DNA of 64,000 nucleotides from Geomonas limicola (GCF_014193675.1 NZ_BLXZ01000003.1:1-64000); one strand, 5' to 3'; positions 30,552-39,678 are shown, numbered from the stretch's first letter. The notes: a model not told the origin generated them from the sequence alone. Numbers and translations are program-made.

Positions 30552-31799
30552 TCACCCTTTAGCGTTCATGCTCATCTGCAGCAGCTCGGTTACGTGGATC
30601 ACCTTCACCTGCGGCAGTTGCTCGGCCATGGCTTTTTTGAGCTGCAGGAGGCAGCCGGGGTTACCGGTGACCAGGTAATCGGCGCCGGTTTTCTCGACAT
30701 TGGCGAGCTTGCGCGCCAGGACGCGGTCCGACATCTCGGGCTTCTCGATGTTGTAGGTACCGGCCGAACCGCAGCAGGCATCAGCCTCGGGGAGCTCCCG
30801 GAAGTCGATCCCCGGGATCAGGTTGATGAGCGCACGCGGCTGGCTGCGGATCCCCTGGCAGTGCGCGATGTGGCAGGGGTCGTGGTAGGTCACCTTGAGG
30901 TTAAGCGGCTTGAGCTTCTCCTTGAGGGCGGCGCTCTCGCTGGCCAGGATCTCGGAGATGTCGCGCACCTTCGAGCTGAAGGCGGTCGCCTTCTCCTCGC
31001 CGTCCAGGTGATGGCCGTACTTCTTGAGCTCCGCACCGCAGCCGCCGCAGTCAGTCACGATGAAGTCGTAGGCTGCGCTCTCGAAGAGGTCGGTGTTGAA
31101 GCGGGCCGCCTGTTTCACCCCCTCGAAGTCGTGTCCCAGCATGTTGGGGGCGCCGCAGCACTTCTGGTCCTTGGGGGTCACCACCTTGTAGCCCAGGCTG
31201 GAGAGGAGCTCTACCGTGGCGAGGCTCGCCTCGGAGAAGATGAGGCTCATGACGCACCCGAGGAAGAAACCCACCGTCCCCTTCTCGGTCCCCTGGGCCG
31301 GGGTCACCTCGTCGATGGTCTTGCGCAGCGGCGCATCGGGGAGCGTGGGCAGCAGGCTCTCCATGCGCCCCAGGGCGGCCGGGAACATCTTCATGAGCCC
31401 CAGCGAGCGCACCAGCTTCTGCAGGCCGGAGAGCTGGTAGAGACGCAGCGGCGCGGTGGCGGCCTCCAGGCGGTCAGGGTGCGGCACCAGCTGGCGCAGG
31501 ATGGCGTTTTCGATGATGGAGAGCCCCTGCCCCGACTTCTTCTCACAGCGGAACTCGGCCACCAGCTCGCCGGCGTTCACCCCGCAGGGGCAGGCCGAGG
31601 CGCAGGCCTGGCAGTCCAGGCAGAGCGAGACGTACTCGAGGAACTGCTCGGTGTCGACGAGTTCCCCCTCCTGGAACTTGCGCACCAGGGCCACGCGGCC
31701 GCGCGGCGAAGCGGTTTCCAGGAAGGTCTCCTTGTAGGTCGGGCAGTGCGGCAGGCACATGCCGCAGCGCATGCAGTTGATCAGTTTTACGTAGTCCAT
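30552..31799 (-). CDS. GlcF-type iron-sulfur subunit of a 2-hydroxyacid (D-lactate/glycolate) dehydrogenase
   Basis: 415 residues. Two 4Fe-4S sites near the N-terminus (CMRCGMCLPHCP at 9-20, CLDCQACASACP at about 59-70) and two CCG domains (FLGCVMSLIF...KCCGAPN...TDCGGCGAEL and YHDPCHIAH...ACCGSAGTYN...NPGCLLQL). It passes electrons from the flavin subunit encoded next door to the quinone or electron-transfer chain. Context with a lactate permease favours D-lactate over glycolate. An inverted repeat separates it from the flavin gene. Confidence 0.9.
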   Translation of the reverse strand: MDYVKLINCMRCGMCLPHCPTYKETFLETASPRGRVALVRKFQEGELVDTEQFLEYVSLCLDCQACASACPCGVNAGELVAEFRCEKKSGQGLSIIENAILRQLVPHPDRLEAATAPLRLYQLSGLQKLVRSLGLMKMFPAALGRMESLLPTLPDAPLRKTIDEVTPAQGTEKGTVGFFLGCVMSLIFSEASLATVELLSSLGYKVVTPKDQKCCGAPNMLGHDFEGVKQAARFNTDLFESAAYDFIVTDCGGCGAELKKYGHHLDGEEKATAFSSKVRDISEILASESAALKEKLKPLNLKVTYHDPCHIAHCQGIRSQPRALINLIPGIDFRELPEADACCGSAGTYNIEKPEMSDRVLARKLANVEKTGADYLVTGNPGCLLQLKKAMAEQLPQVKVIHVTELLQMSMNAKG

Positions 31800-31813
31800 A
31801 AAAACCTCGAATT

Positions 31814-31936
31814 GGCCGCTGAGGCACGGAGATCGCGGAGTACCCCCTAAAGGTCAACCACTAGGCCTTTGCCGTTCCCACAGGTCCCAGCCGTTGCCTT
31901 TCTCCGTGTACTCCGTGTCTCGGTGGCAAAAATAGC
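31814..31936. repeat. Intergenic inverted repeat copy 4
   Basis: Left arm CCGCTGAGGCACGGAGATCG, right arm reverse complement GCCACCGAGACACGGAGTAC. Lies inside an operon, between the flavin and Fe-S subunit genes. Confidence 0.65.
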
Positions 31937-31940
31937 CTGG

Positions 31941-33314
31941 TTAGAAGATCTTCCCCGGATTCAGGATGCCCTTGGGGTCGAAGGCCCCCTTGATACCGCG
32001 CATGACCTTGATGCCGGACTCGCCTACCAGTTTGGGGAGGTACTTCTTCTTGGCCACCCCGACCCCGTGCTCGCCGGTGATGGTGCCCCCCATGGCGATG
32101 GTGGCGTCGAAGATCTCGCCGAAGGCGGCATGGGCGCGCTTGATCTCGTCCTGGTCGCGTTCGTCGGTGAGGCAGGTCGGGTGCAGGTTGCCGTCGCCGG
32201 CGTGCCCGAAGGTGCCGATGGTCAGGTTGTACTTCTTGGCGGTCTCCTGGATCAGCTTCACCATGGGGGCAATGCAGCTCCTCGGCACGGTGGCATCCTC
32301 GAGGATGGTGGTCGGCTTCACCCGGGCCAGCGCGGAGAGCGCCACGCGGCGCGCGGTGGCGAGCTTCAGGGCCTCGTCGGCGCTCGCGGCGGTCTGGAAG
32401 AAGGAGCAGTTGTGCCGCTCGCAGATCTGGCGGATCCCTTCGGCATCCTCCTCGACCTGGGCCGGATGACCGTCCACCTCGATGAGCAAGACGGCGTCCA
32501 CGTCGAGCGGCAGCCCCACGTGGGCGTAGTCCTCGACGCACTTGATGGTGACCCGGTCCAGGAACTCGAGCGTCGCCGGGATGATGCGCGCCGCGATGAT
32601 GTGCGACACGGTGAGTGCCGCCATCTCGAGCTGCGGGAAGTGCACCAGCATGGTCTTCTTGGTCTTGGGCTTGGGGATCAGCTTCACGGTGATCTCGCCG
32701 AAGATCCCGAGGGTCCCTTCGCTCGAGACCAGGAGCTGGTTCAGGTTGTAGCCGGCCACGTCCTTCACCACCTTGCCGCCGGTCTTCAGGAGCTCGCCGT
32801 TGGCAAGGACCGTCTTAAGCCCCATCACGTAGTCGTCGGTCACCCCGTACTTGAGCCCACGCAGACCGCCGGAGTTCTCGGCGACGTTCCCCCCCATGGT
32901 GGAGATGTTCATCGAGCCGGGGTCGGGCGGGTAGAAGAGCCCCTTGGCCTCCACCTCGCGGTGCAACGCGCTGGTCACCACCCCGGTCTCCACCGTGGCG
33001 GTCAGGTTCTCCTCGTCGATCTCCAGGATCCGGTTCATCCGGCTGGTCTGCAGGATGACCCCGGCGTCGAAGGAGATGGAACCACCGGAAAGGTTGGTCC
33101 CCGAACCGCGCGGGGTGACCCGGACGCCGGCGTCGTGGGCGAGCGCCATGATGCGCGAGATCTCTTCCAGGTTTCCCGGGAGCACCACTACCCCGGGTTT
33201 GCTCTCCAGCTCGGGAGTCGAATCGTAGCCGTAGCAGGCGAGTGATTCCTTGTCGGTCAAGGTATAGCTTTCGCCAACGATGTCGCTCAGCGCCTTGATG
33301 AAGGTCTTTTCCAT
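31941..33314 (-). CDS. FAD-linked 2-hydroxyacid dehydrogenase (GlcD/D-lactate dehydrogenase type)
   Basis: 457 residues. FAD-binding PCMH domain at about 35-215 (VTPRGSGTNLSGGSISFDAG, PPDPGSMNISTMGGNVAENS, GGLRGLKYGVTDDYVMGLKT), C-terminal substrate cap with TFGHAGDGNLHPTCLTDERD and TGEHGVGVAKKKYLP. Oxidises D-lactate or glycolate to the oxoacid. AAGGATACCGACC lies before ATG 33314. The pairing with a GlcF-type subunit and a lactate permease supports D-lactate. Substrate not proven. Confidence 0.9.
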   Translation of the reverse strand: MEKTFIKALSDIVGESYTLTDKESLACYGYDSTPELESKPGVVVLPGNLEEISRIMALAHDAGVRVTPRGSGTNLSGGSISFDAGVILQTSRMNRILEIDEENLTATVETGVVTSALHREVEAKGLFYPPDPGSMNISTMGGNVAENSGGLRGLKYGVTDDYVMGLKTVLANGELLKTGGKVVKDVAGYNLNQLLVSSEGTLGIFGEITVKLIPKPKTKKTMLVHFPQLEMAALTVSHIIAARIIPATLEFLDRVTIKCVEDYAHVGLPLDVDAVLLIEVDGHPAQVEEDAEGIRQICERHNCSFFQTAASADEALKLATARRVALSALARVKPTTILEDATVPRSCIAPMVKLIQETAKKYNLTIGTFGHAGDGNLHPTCLTDERDQDEIKRAHAAFGEIFDATIAMGGTITGEHGVGVAKKKYLPKLVGESGIKVMRGIKGAFDPKGILNPGKIF

Positions 33315-33432
33315 GGTCGGTATCCTTTTGTCGTGCAGTCGTTAGTAATCACAACAAGAAAGCTTCGTTTTTTTACCTCGGCCAGGCGGTCTGCAGCCAG
33401 TGCAGCGGTCACCAGAACCGGGGAAACAGGGG

Positions 33433-34122
33433 TCACGGGAGCAGCAGCGGCAGATAGTAGGGGGCGATGAGCGCGGTGAAGACGGCCGCGAGTGCCATGG
33501 CTACCCCACCCATGGCCCCGGCAGTCTCCCCCTCGATGAGCGCGACCGCTGTCCCCTGCCCGTGCGACACGGTCCCCAGGGCAAGCCCGCGCGCCACCGG
33601 GTCCTTGACCCGCACGGCGGTGAGCAGCACGGGGCCCAGGATGGAGCCGATCATCCCGGTGGCCACCACGAAGGCCGCGGTGAGTGCCGGCTCGCCACCG
33701 GAGAGCCGCGAGATCTCCACCGCAATGGGGACTGTCACCGATTTGGGGCCCAGCGAAATCAGGATGCTGCGGGCGAAACCGGCCAACCGCCCCGCCCAGA
33801 GCACCGCCGCGATGGTGGCGAGCGAACCGCAGAGGACCCCGGCCAAAACGGGAAGTGCCTGGTTCTTCAGCACCCGGCGGTTGTTGTAGAGCGGCAATGC
33901 CAGTGCCACGGTCGCCGGTCCCAGGAGGAAGGTCATCGTCTCCTTGGCCGGTTGGTAATCGGCCAGGGTGCCGCCGGTCGCCTGGAGCACCGCGATGATC
34001 ATGAGGGTGCTCAGGAAAACGGGGTTCAAAAGCGGCTGGCGAAAGCGCAGGAAGAGCGCCCGGGTCGCCAGATAGCACCCGAGGGTGAGGACCAGGCAGG
34101 CGGCGAAGACGACGAGTTTCAT
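33433..34122 (-). CDS. lrgB: LrgB/CidB family membrane protein
   Basis: 229 residues, about seven hydrophobic helices. Family segment GPKSVTVPIAVEISRLSGGE and the HGQGTAVALIEGE stretch are typical of LrgB (YohK). Overlaps lrgA by four bases (ATGA), so the two are co-translated. LrgAB was first described as a murein hydrolase/holin regulator in Staphylococcus; relatives transport pyruvate or glycolate, which would fit here between a lactate permease and a 2-hydroxyacid dehydrogenase. Confidence 0.92.
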   Translation of the reverse strand: MKLVVFAACLVLTLGCYLATRALFLRFRQPLLNPVFLSTLMIIAVLQATGGTLADYQPAKETMTFLLGPATVALALPLYNNRRVLKNQALPVLAGVLCGSLATIAAVLWAGRLAGFARSILISLGPKSVTVPIAVEISRLSGGEPALTAAFVVATGMIGSILGPVLLTAVRVKDPVARGLALGTVSHGQGTAVALIEGETAGAMGGVAMALAAVFTALIAPYYLPLLLP

Positions 34123-34484
34123 CGTGGCGACCTCCCGTTCAGCGCCTGCACCGCCAGACCGGTCACCAGGACGCCGACCGCGGCGGCCACCACCAGGATG
34201 GTGAGAAGCGCCGCCCCGCTCTGGCGCACCAGGGGGCCAAAGGCCATGAGCCCCACGGAGATCGGGATGAAGAAAAAGGCGAAGTGCTTGAGCAGGAAAC
34301 CGCCGGCAACCTCGATGTGGGCGGGTTTGACGATGCCGGTTAAAAGCAGCAGGAACATGAGGAGCATCCCCGCGACGTTACCCGGCAAGGCGACGTGCAG
34401 CGCCTGGACCAGGAAGGTCCCCAGCCTGAATACCAGCCAAAGCAGTGCGCTTTGCCAGACTATGGCGAACAGGGTCTTGAGCAT
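34119..34484 (-). CDS. lrgA: LrgA/CidA family membrane protein
   Basis: 121 residues with four hydrophobic helices; LrgA landmarks VQALHVALPGNVAGMLLMFL and FFFIPISVGLMAFGPLV are present. Overlaps lrgB. It lies 42 bases past a strong terminator of the lactate permease gene, so its level may be set by read-through. Confidence 0.92.
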   Translation of the reverse strand: MLKTLFAIVWQSALLWLVFRLGTFLVQALHVALPGNVAGMLLMFLLLLTGIVKPAHIEVAGGFLLKHFAFFFIPISVGLMAFGPLVRQSGAALLTILVVAAAVGVLVTGLAVQALNGRSPR

Positions 34485-34523
34485 GTCGGGTCCTGGCGCG
34501 GGGCGGGGCGCGGGAAATTACGG

Positions 34524-34555
34524 AAAAAGCCTCCCCGGCTGGTCACCGGGGAGGC
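34524..34555 (-). terminator. Terminator between lactate permease and lrgA
   Basis: Stem GCCTCCCCGG / CCGGGGAGGC with a seven-base loop and five T residues on the minus strand, 23 bases after the permease stop. Confidence 0.9.
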
Positions 34556-34578
34556 AGCGCGTACTCATACTACGGAGA

Positions 34579-36528
34579 TCAGGGGACCATCCAGGGGAAG
34601 ACGTAGGCCTGCAGGGCTACGATGATCCCCATGAGGGTGGTCAGGAAGAGCGCGTGCTTCAAGGTGAAACGGAACAGGTTCCCTTCCTCGCCGACCAGGC
34701 CGGTGGCGGCGCAGGCGACGGCGATGGACTGCGGCGAGAGCATCTTGCCCATGACACCACCGGAGGTGTTGGCCGCACCGGTCAGAAGCGGGTTCAGGCC
34801 CAACTGCTCGGCGGTTACCTTCTGCAGGCCGCCGAAGAGCACGTTCGAGGAGGTGTCGGAGCCGGTCAGGAAGACGCCGAGCATCCCCAGGAAGGGAGAG
34901 AGGAACGGGAAAAGCGCGCCGGTCTTGGTGAATGCCATGCCCATCGAGGTGGTCATCCCCGAGGCGTTCATCACGAAGGCGAGGCCGACGACCGATGCCA
35001 CGGTGATCGCCGGGAAGCGCATGTCGTAGAGGGTTTTGCCGAGTACCTGGAAGAAGGCGCCCACACCGACGCCGCAGATAAGGGCCGAGATGATGGCGGC
35101 GATCAGGATGGCAGTACCGGCGGCGGACATGAAGTTAAAGGTGAACTTGGCGGCAACCTTGGCCGGGATCTGCCCGCCGACCGCCTTGTCGAGCGCCTTG
35201 AAGCGGGTCTTTTCCACCGCGTTGGAGGCAACCAGTTCCTTCTCCAGCTTCTGCAGTTCCTTGTTCTTCTTGTCGACCGAGTCAAAGGCGGCTATGCGCT
35301 CGGGGGTCAAGACCGGTGCGCCTGCCGGCAGGGCCTGCTCGACCGCCAGGAGCTTGTCCTCGAGGACCACCAGGTCGTTGAGTCCCGTGGCAAGCGCTGC
35401 CTGCTTGGGATCGGCCGCGGAAAGCTGTCCCGCCTGCTTGAGGATTTCGGCCTTGGCCGCGGCGATCTTCTTGATGCCGTCCTCGGGCTTGGAGACGCTC
35501 TTCGCGATGGCGCTATCGAGGCCGGAGACCGGGATCACGATCTTGCTCTTGTCCAACTCGGTTTTAAGCGACGGAATGCCCCAGATGAGCACCATGATGG
35601 TGAGCACCAGGTAGGGAGCCCAGGCGCGGAACACCTCGCCACCCGAGTAGTTGTGGGTCTCTTTCCCCTTGGCTTCCGGCTCGTGGTCGAAGGTCCAGAT
35701 GGTGGGGGGCTGCCAGAACTTGAGCAGGATGACCAGGGCGGCCAGGGTCAAAAGCGATGCGGTGACGTCGGGGAGGTAGGGGCCCAGGTAGCTCGCGGTC
35801 CCCCACTGGGCGAAGGCGAAGGTGACGCCGCAGACGATGATGGCCGGCAGCACCTCGAGGGTCTTTTTCAGGCCGACCATGATGAAGATGACGTAGAACG
35901 GGATGATGACCGAGACGAAGGGGAGCTGGCGTCCCACCATGGTGGAAAGCTTCATGAGTCCCGCGTCGTCGTACCCCATGACCCCCGCCAGTGCCACGAC
36001 CGGGATCCCGATGGCGCCAAAGGCGACCGGGGCGGTGTTGGCGATGAGGCAGATGGCCGCGGCGTAGAAGGGACGGAACCCGAGGCCTACCAGGGTGGCA
36101 CCCGCGATGGCTACCGGGGTACCGAAACCCGCAGCCCCTTCGATGAACGCGCCGAAGCAGAAGGCGATGAGGAGCGCCTGCAGGCGGCGGTCACTGGTAA
36201 GACCGGCAAGCGAGGCCCTGATGATCTCGAACTGCCCGCCCTTCACGGTGATGTTGTAGAGGAGGATCGTGGTGACCACGATGTAGAAGACCGGGAAGAG
36301 GCCGAAGGCTGCGCCGTGCAGGGTGGCGAGGCCCGCCAGTTTCACCGGCATCTGCCAGACGAACACGGCGATGGCGATGGCGGAGGCAACTGCGAGAGGG
36401 CCCGCCTTGTGCGCCTTCATCTTGAAGACGGCAAGACAGACAAAGATGACAACCAGAGGGATGGCGGCGATGAGCGCCGAGATCCCAAGACTTCCCGCTA
36501 CCGGGGTGTAGCTCTGAATCCATGGCAT
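34579..36528 (-). CDS. lldP: L-lactate permease (LctP/LldP family) with a large insertion
   Basis: 649 residues, about 100 longer than E. coli LldP (551). Multi-helix permease with FGAFIEGAAGFGTPVAIAGA (about 117-136) and VFLTGSDTSSNVLFGGLQKV near the C-terminus, both family signatures. The extra length is mostly at about residues 330-455, a hydrophilic, helical, Ala/Lys/Glu-rich segment (PEDGIKKIAAAKAEILKQAG, DKKNKELQKLEKELVASNAV) between membrane helices. AAAGGAGAGAACTGTC gives the ribosome site. It imports lactate with protons for both dehydrogenases. Divergent from lutC. Confidence 0.93.
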   Translation of the reverse strand: MPWIQSYTPVAGSLGISALIAAIPLVVIFVCLAVFKMKAHKAGPLAVASAIAIAVFVWQMPVKLAGLATLHGAAFGLFPVFYIVVTTILLYNITVKGGQFEIIRASLAGLTSDRRLQALLIAFCFGAFIEGAAGFGTPVAIAGATLVGLGFRPFYAAAICLIANTAPVAFGAIGIPVVALAGVMGYDDAGLMKLSTMVGRQLPFVSVIIPFYVIFIMVGLKKTLEVLPAIIVCGVTFAFAQWGTASYLGPYLPDVTASLLTLAALVILLKFWQPPTIWTFDHEPEAKGKETHNYSGGEVFRAWAPYLVLTIMVLIWGIPSLKTELDKSKIVIPVSGLDSAIAKSVSKPEDGIKKIAAAKAEILKQAGQLSAADPKQAALATGLNDLVVLEDKLLAVEQALPAGAPVLTPERIAAFDSVDKKNKELQKLEKELVASNAVEKTRFKALDKAVGGQIPAKVAAKFTFNFMSAAGTAILIAAIISALICGVGVGAFFQVLGKTLYDMRFPAITVASVVGLAFVMNASGMTTSMGMAFTKTGALFPFLSPFLGMLGVFLTGSDTSSNVLFGGLQKVTAEQLGLNPLLTGAANTSGGVMGKMLSPQSIAVACAATGLVGEEGNLFRFTLKHALFLTTLMGIIVALQAYVFPWMVP

Positions 36529-36708
36529 GACAGTTCTCTCCTTTGTTTGTGCTGCGGTTTATATAATAGCGGTTGAGGCAGTATGCGCGTCGTTGCTATC
36601 TACGAGGGAAAACGCCGGGCTTTCTAGGTGTTTCCCGGGTATCATCGATGCCTCCAAACCGCTTGGGCCAGCAGGAGAGCCAGTCAATCAAACCAGGTTA
36701 TGCGGGAC

Positions 36709-36719
36709 TGGTAAGACCA
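36709..36719. promoter_or_regulatory. Candidate LldR-type operator TGGTAAGACCA
   Basis: Four-base perfect arms TGGT/ACCA with a three-base centre, the consensus used by FadR-subfamily lactate and glycolate regulators (LldR, GlcC, PdhR). The gene for such a regulator ends the leftward operon. Confidence 0.65.
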
Positions 36720-36783
36720 ATTGCCATAATTTTAAAACACTGTCAAGTTTTTTTGTCAACAATCCGAAAACGTCTTTACTTAT

Positions 36784-36796
36784 GGGATATTATCCC
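36784..36796. promoter_or_regulatory. Palindrome GGGATATTATCCC
   Basis: Perfect six-base arms GGGATA/TATCCC around one T, with partly matching flanks (CTTAT / TTAGG). May be a second operator in the divergent region; no regulator assigned. Confidence 0.4.
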
Positions 36797-36941
36797 TTAG
36801 GATGCAGTTGTCATTTGGTCATATCATTTTCGTGCCCCCGTCGGCACCTGCCGTTCCGGAATCCCCGGGAACCCTGCAGCACCGCCAATCTCTAAAACGG
36901 TTTTTCCGGCAGACCAAACCAAGAACAGGAGGCGTCAGATC

Positions 36942-37493
36942 ATGTTCGAAGCTTTCAAGACCCGTGCTGAGGGGGTCGGTGCCGAAGTGCACCGGGTGGC
37001 GACCCGCGAGGAGGCGCTGCTTTTTATCCGGTGGTTCCTGGAAACGGAGCGGATAAACGAGTCCCCCGGCAGTGGTGCGCTCTGGGCGAAATCGGCGTTG
37101 CTCGACGGGGTTCCGGAGTCGGAGATCCCCCGTCACCCGGGCCTCAGTCATGACGTGAGCCGCGATCGTGCCGCCCAGGCGAAGCTGGGGATCAGCGAGG
37201 CGCAGTGGGGGGTGGCGGACACCGGTTCCCTGGTGCTCGACCAGGGTGCACCCGAGCAGCGCCTGGTCTCCTCATTGCCCACCATCCACCTCGCCCTGCT
37301 CCCCACCGGCAACATCCTGGCCGGCAAGACCCAGGTGTTCGCGAAGATGAACCCCGCCACCAGCAAGTACATCGCCTTCATCACCGGCCCCAGCCGCACC
37401 GCCGACATCGAGCGGGTGCTGACCATCGGGGTGCACGGTCCGGAGCGGCTGGTGATCGTCTGCATCGACGACGTGGAGGGGGGAACCCGATGA
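36942..37493 (+). CDS. lutC: LutC-like LUD-domain protein
   Basis: 183 residues. LUD (DUF162) domain: EALLFIRWFLETERINESPG, QWGVADTGSLVLDQGAPEQR, STLPTIHLALLP-type segment and ITGPSRTADIERVLTIGVHG at the C-terminus. LutC is the third part of the LutABC L-lactate oxidation complex. AACAGGAGGCGTCAGATC precedes the ATG; its TGA overlaps the next ATG (ATGA). Confidence 0.9.
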   Translation: MFEAFKTRAEGVGAEVHRVATREEALLFIRWFLETERINESPGSGALWAKSALLDGVPESEIPRHPGLSHDVSRDRAAQAKLGISEAQWGVADTGSLVLDQGAPEQRLVSSLPTIHLALLPTGNILAGKTQVFAKMNPATSKYIAFITGPSRTADIERVLTIGVHGPERLVIVCIDDVEGGTR

Positions 37494-39625
37494 ATAAAGA
37501 GTTCAAGGCGAAGATAGACCGGGCCGTCAACAACGCGAACCTTACCGGGGCGCTCGGCAAGTTCTCCGAGGCGTACAAGGTGAACCGGGCCAAGGCTTAC
37601 GAGGGGATCGACTTCGAGGAACTGCGTGGCCGGGTGGCCTGCATCAAGTCTGAGGCGGCAGCCGACCTCGACGGGCTTGCCGAGGAGTTCCGGAAAAATG
37701 CCGAGGCCCTGGGCGCCAAGGTGTTCCGGACCAGCGACCCGCACCAGGTGAAGGAGTACATCCTGAAGGTCGCCCAGGAAGCGGGGGTCAAGACGGTGGT
37801 GAAGTCGAAGTCGATGGCCACCGAGGAGATCCACCTGAACCCCTACCTGGTCAAAAACGGCATCTCGGTTGCCGAGACCGACCTCGGGGAGTGGATCATC
37901 CAGCTCGCCGGCCAGACCCCGTCGCACATGGTGATGCCGGCCATCCACCTGACCAAGGAGGAGGTCGCCGAACTCTTCTCCAAGGAGGTCGAGGAGCGGC
38001 TCGCCGCCGACATCCCGCGCCTGGTCAAGGTGGCGCGCAACGAGCTGCGCCCCAAGTTCCTGGCAGCCGACATGGGGATCTCGGGGGGGAACATCGCCGT
38101 CGCCGAGACCGGCAGCATCGTCCTGGTCACCAACGAGGGGAACGCCCGTCTGGTGACCACCCTCCCCCGCATCCACGTCGCGGTGATCGGGGTGGAAAAG
38201 CTGATAAAGGAGTTCGCCGGCGTGGCGCCGATCCTGGAAGCACTCCCCCGAAGCGCCACCGCGCAGCTCTTGACCAGCTACGTCTCGATCATCTCCGGCC
38301 CGACCCAGAACGACGACGGCTCCCCGAAGGAGCTGCACATCGTCCTCATGGACAACCGGCGCTCCGAGATGGCACGCGACCCCAAGTTCAAGCAGGCCCT
38401 GCAGTGCATCCGCTGCGGCTCCTGCCTCAACGTCTGCCCAATCTTCCGGTTGGTGGGGGGCCACGTCTTCGGCGACATCTACACCGGCGGCATCGGCACC
38501 ATCCTGACCGCCTGGTTCGACGAGCTTAAAAAGTCCGAGGATATCCAGGGGCTCTGCATCCAGTGCGGCAACTGCACCCAGGTCTGCCCGGGGAAGATCG
38601 ACATCCCGGAGCTTATCCTGGAGATCCGGCGCCGGCTGGTCCTGGAAAAGGGGCAGCCTTTGCTGCAGAAGGCGATCTTCTCGGTGGTGAACAACCGCCG
38701 CATGTTCCACGGCATGCTGCGCGCGGCGTCACTCGCCGGGAAGCCCTTCAGCTCGGGGAAGTTCATCAGGCACCTGCCGCTGTTCCTCGCCGAACTCACC
38801 GACGGGCGCAGCCTGCCGGCCATCGCCGACAAGCCGTTCAGGGACCAGTTCCGGGATTTGAAACAACCGGTCTGTGCCGAGAAGGCGGTCTTTTACGCCG
38901 GCTGCCTCATGGACTTCGCCTATCCGGAGATGGGGGTGGCACTTATCAAGCTGCTCAACAAGGCGGGAATCGAGGTCATCTTCCCCGATGAGCAGACCTG
39001 CTGCGGCGCGCCGGCGCTCTACAACGGGGCCTACGAGGTCGCCGCGCAAAACGCCGCGGACAACATCACGGCGCTTCTGGCCGCCGAGGCGAGCTACGTC
39101 GTCTCAGCCTGCCCCACCTGCACCGTGGCGCTGGCCCATGATTTCCAGAAGACCCTGGAGAGCGTCGGGCGGACCGAGTGGCTCCCCAAGGCAAAGGAAC
39201 TGGCGGCGAAGACGGTGGATCTTTCCACCCTGGTGAAGCGGCTGGTGGATGCGGGGCGGCTGAGCTTCAAGGAAGGGGAACAGCTGGGGGCGGTGACCTA
39301 CCACGACTCCTGCCACCTCAAGCGTACGCTCAAGGTCTTCGACGAGCCGCGCGAGCTGCTCGAGAAGGCGGGGTACCAGGTGACCGAGATGTTCGAGTGC
39401 GACATGTGCTGCGGCATGGGGGGATCCTACTCCATCAAGCTGCCGGAGATCTCGGCGCCCATCCTGCAGCGCAAGCTCCAGAACATCAAGGATACTGGGG
39501 CGCCGGTGGTGGCCATGGACTGCCCGGGGTGCGTCATGCAGATCAGGGGGGGGATGGACCAGGACGGCGCCCAGGTACGGGTGCAGCACTCGGTCGAGCT
39601 GCTGGTGGACCGGATCAAGGGGTAG
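37490..39625 (+). CDS. Fused LutB-LutA iron-sulfur L-lactate dehydrogenase subunit
   Basis: 711 residues from ATG 37490; the longer frame starting at 37205 lies inside lutC. Residues about 60-300 are a LUD domain (AVAETGSIVLVTNEGNARLV, SIISGPTQ), 300-385 hold two 4Fe-4S sites (CIRCGSCLNVCP, CIQCGNCTQVCP) and 460-711 hold two CCG domains (FYAGCLMDFA...TCCGAPA...SACPTC and YHDSCHLKR...MCCGMGGSYS...DCPGCVMQI). LutB and LutA are separate proteins in Bacillus; here they are one chain. With lutC it should oxidise L-lactate to pyruvate. Confidence 0.9.
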   Translation: MNKEFKAKIDRAVNNANLTGALGKFSEAYKVNRAKAYEGIDFEELRGRVACIKSEAAADLDGLAEEFRKNAEALGAKVFRTSDPHQVKEYILKVAQEAGVKTVVKSKSMATEEIHLNPYLVKNGISVAETDLGEWIIQLAGQTPSHMVMPAIHLTKEEVAELFSKEVEERLAADIPRLVKVARNELRPKFLAADMGISGGNIAVAETGSIVLVTNEGNARLVTTLPRIHVAVIGVEKLIKEFAGVAPILEALPRSATAQLLTSYVSIISGPTQNDDGSPKELHIVLMDNRRSEMARDPKFKQALQCIRCGSCLNVCPIFRLVGGHVFGDIYTGGIGTILTAWFDELKKSEDIQGLCIQCGNCTQVCPGKIDIPELILEIRRRLVLEKGQPLLQKAIFSVVNNRRMFHGMLRAASLAGKPFSSGKFIRHLPLFLAELTDGRSLPAIADKPFRDQFRDLKQPVCAEKAVFYAGCLMDFAYPEMGVALIKLLNKAGIEVIFPDEQTCCGAPALYNGAYEVAAQNAADNITALLAAEASYVVSACPTCTVALAHDFQKTLESVGRTEWLPKAKELAAKTVDLSTLVKRLVDAGRLSFKEGEQLGAVTYHDSCHLKRTLKVFDEPRELLEKAGYQVTEMFECDMCCGMGGSYSIKLPEISAPILQRKLQNIKDTGAPVVAMDCPGCVMQIRGGMDQDGAQVRVQHSVELLVDRIKG

Positions 39626-39678
39626 CCGGGGCAGCGACGCTGGCTCCATTTGGCGTGACAACCAGGACCAGAAACATG

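Larger units (their letters stand above)
36529..36941. promoter_or_regulatory. Divergent lactate control region
   Basis: 413 bases between the permease and lutC start codons. Contains the TGGT-N3-ACCA operator at 36709 and a GGGATATTATCCC palindrome at 36784. -35/-10 pairs could not be fixed with confidence. Short frames here have no ribosome sites. Confidence 0.6.

Noticed and set aside
33400..36576. 1058-codon frame antisense to lrgAB and the lactate permease
   Set aside because: Spans three real genes and two gaps, Gly/Arg/Asp-rich, no start signal.
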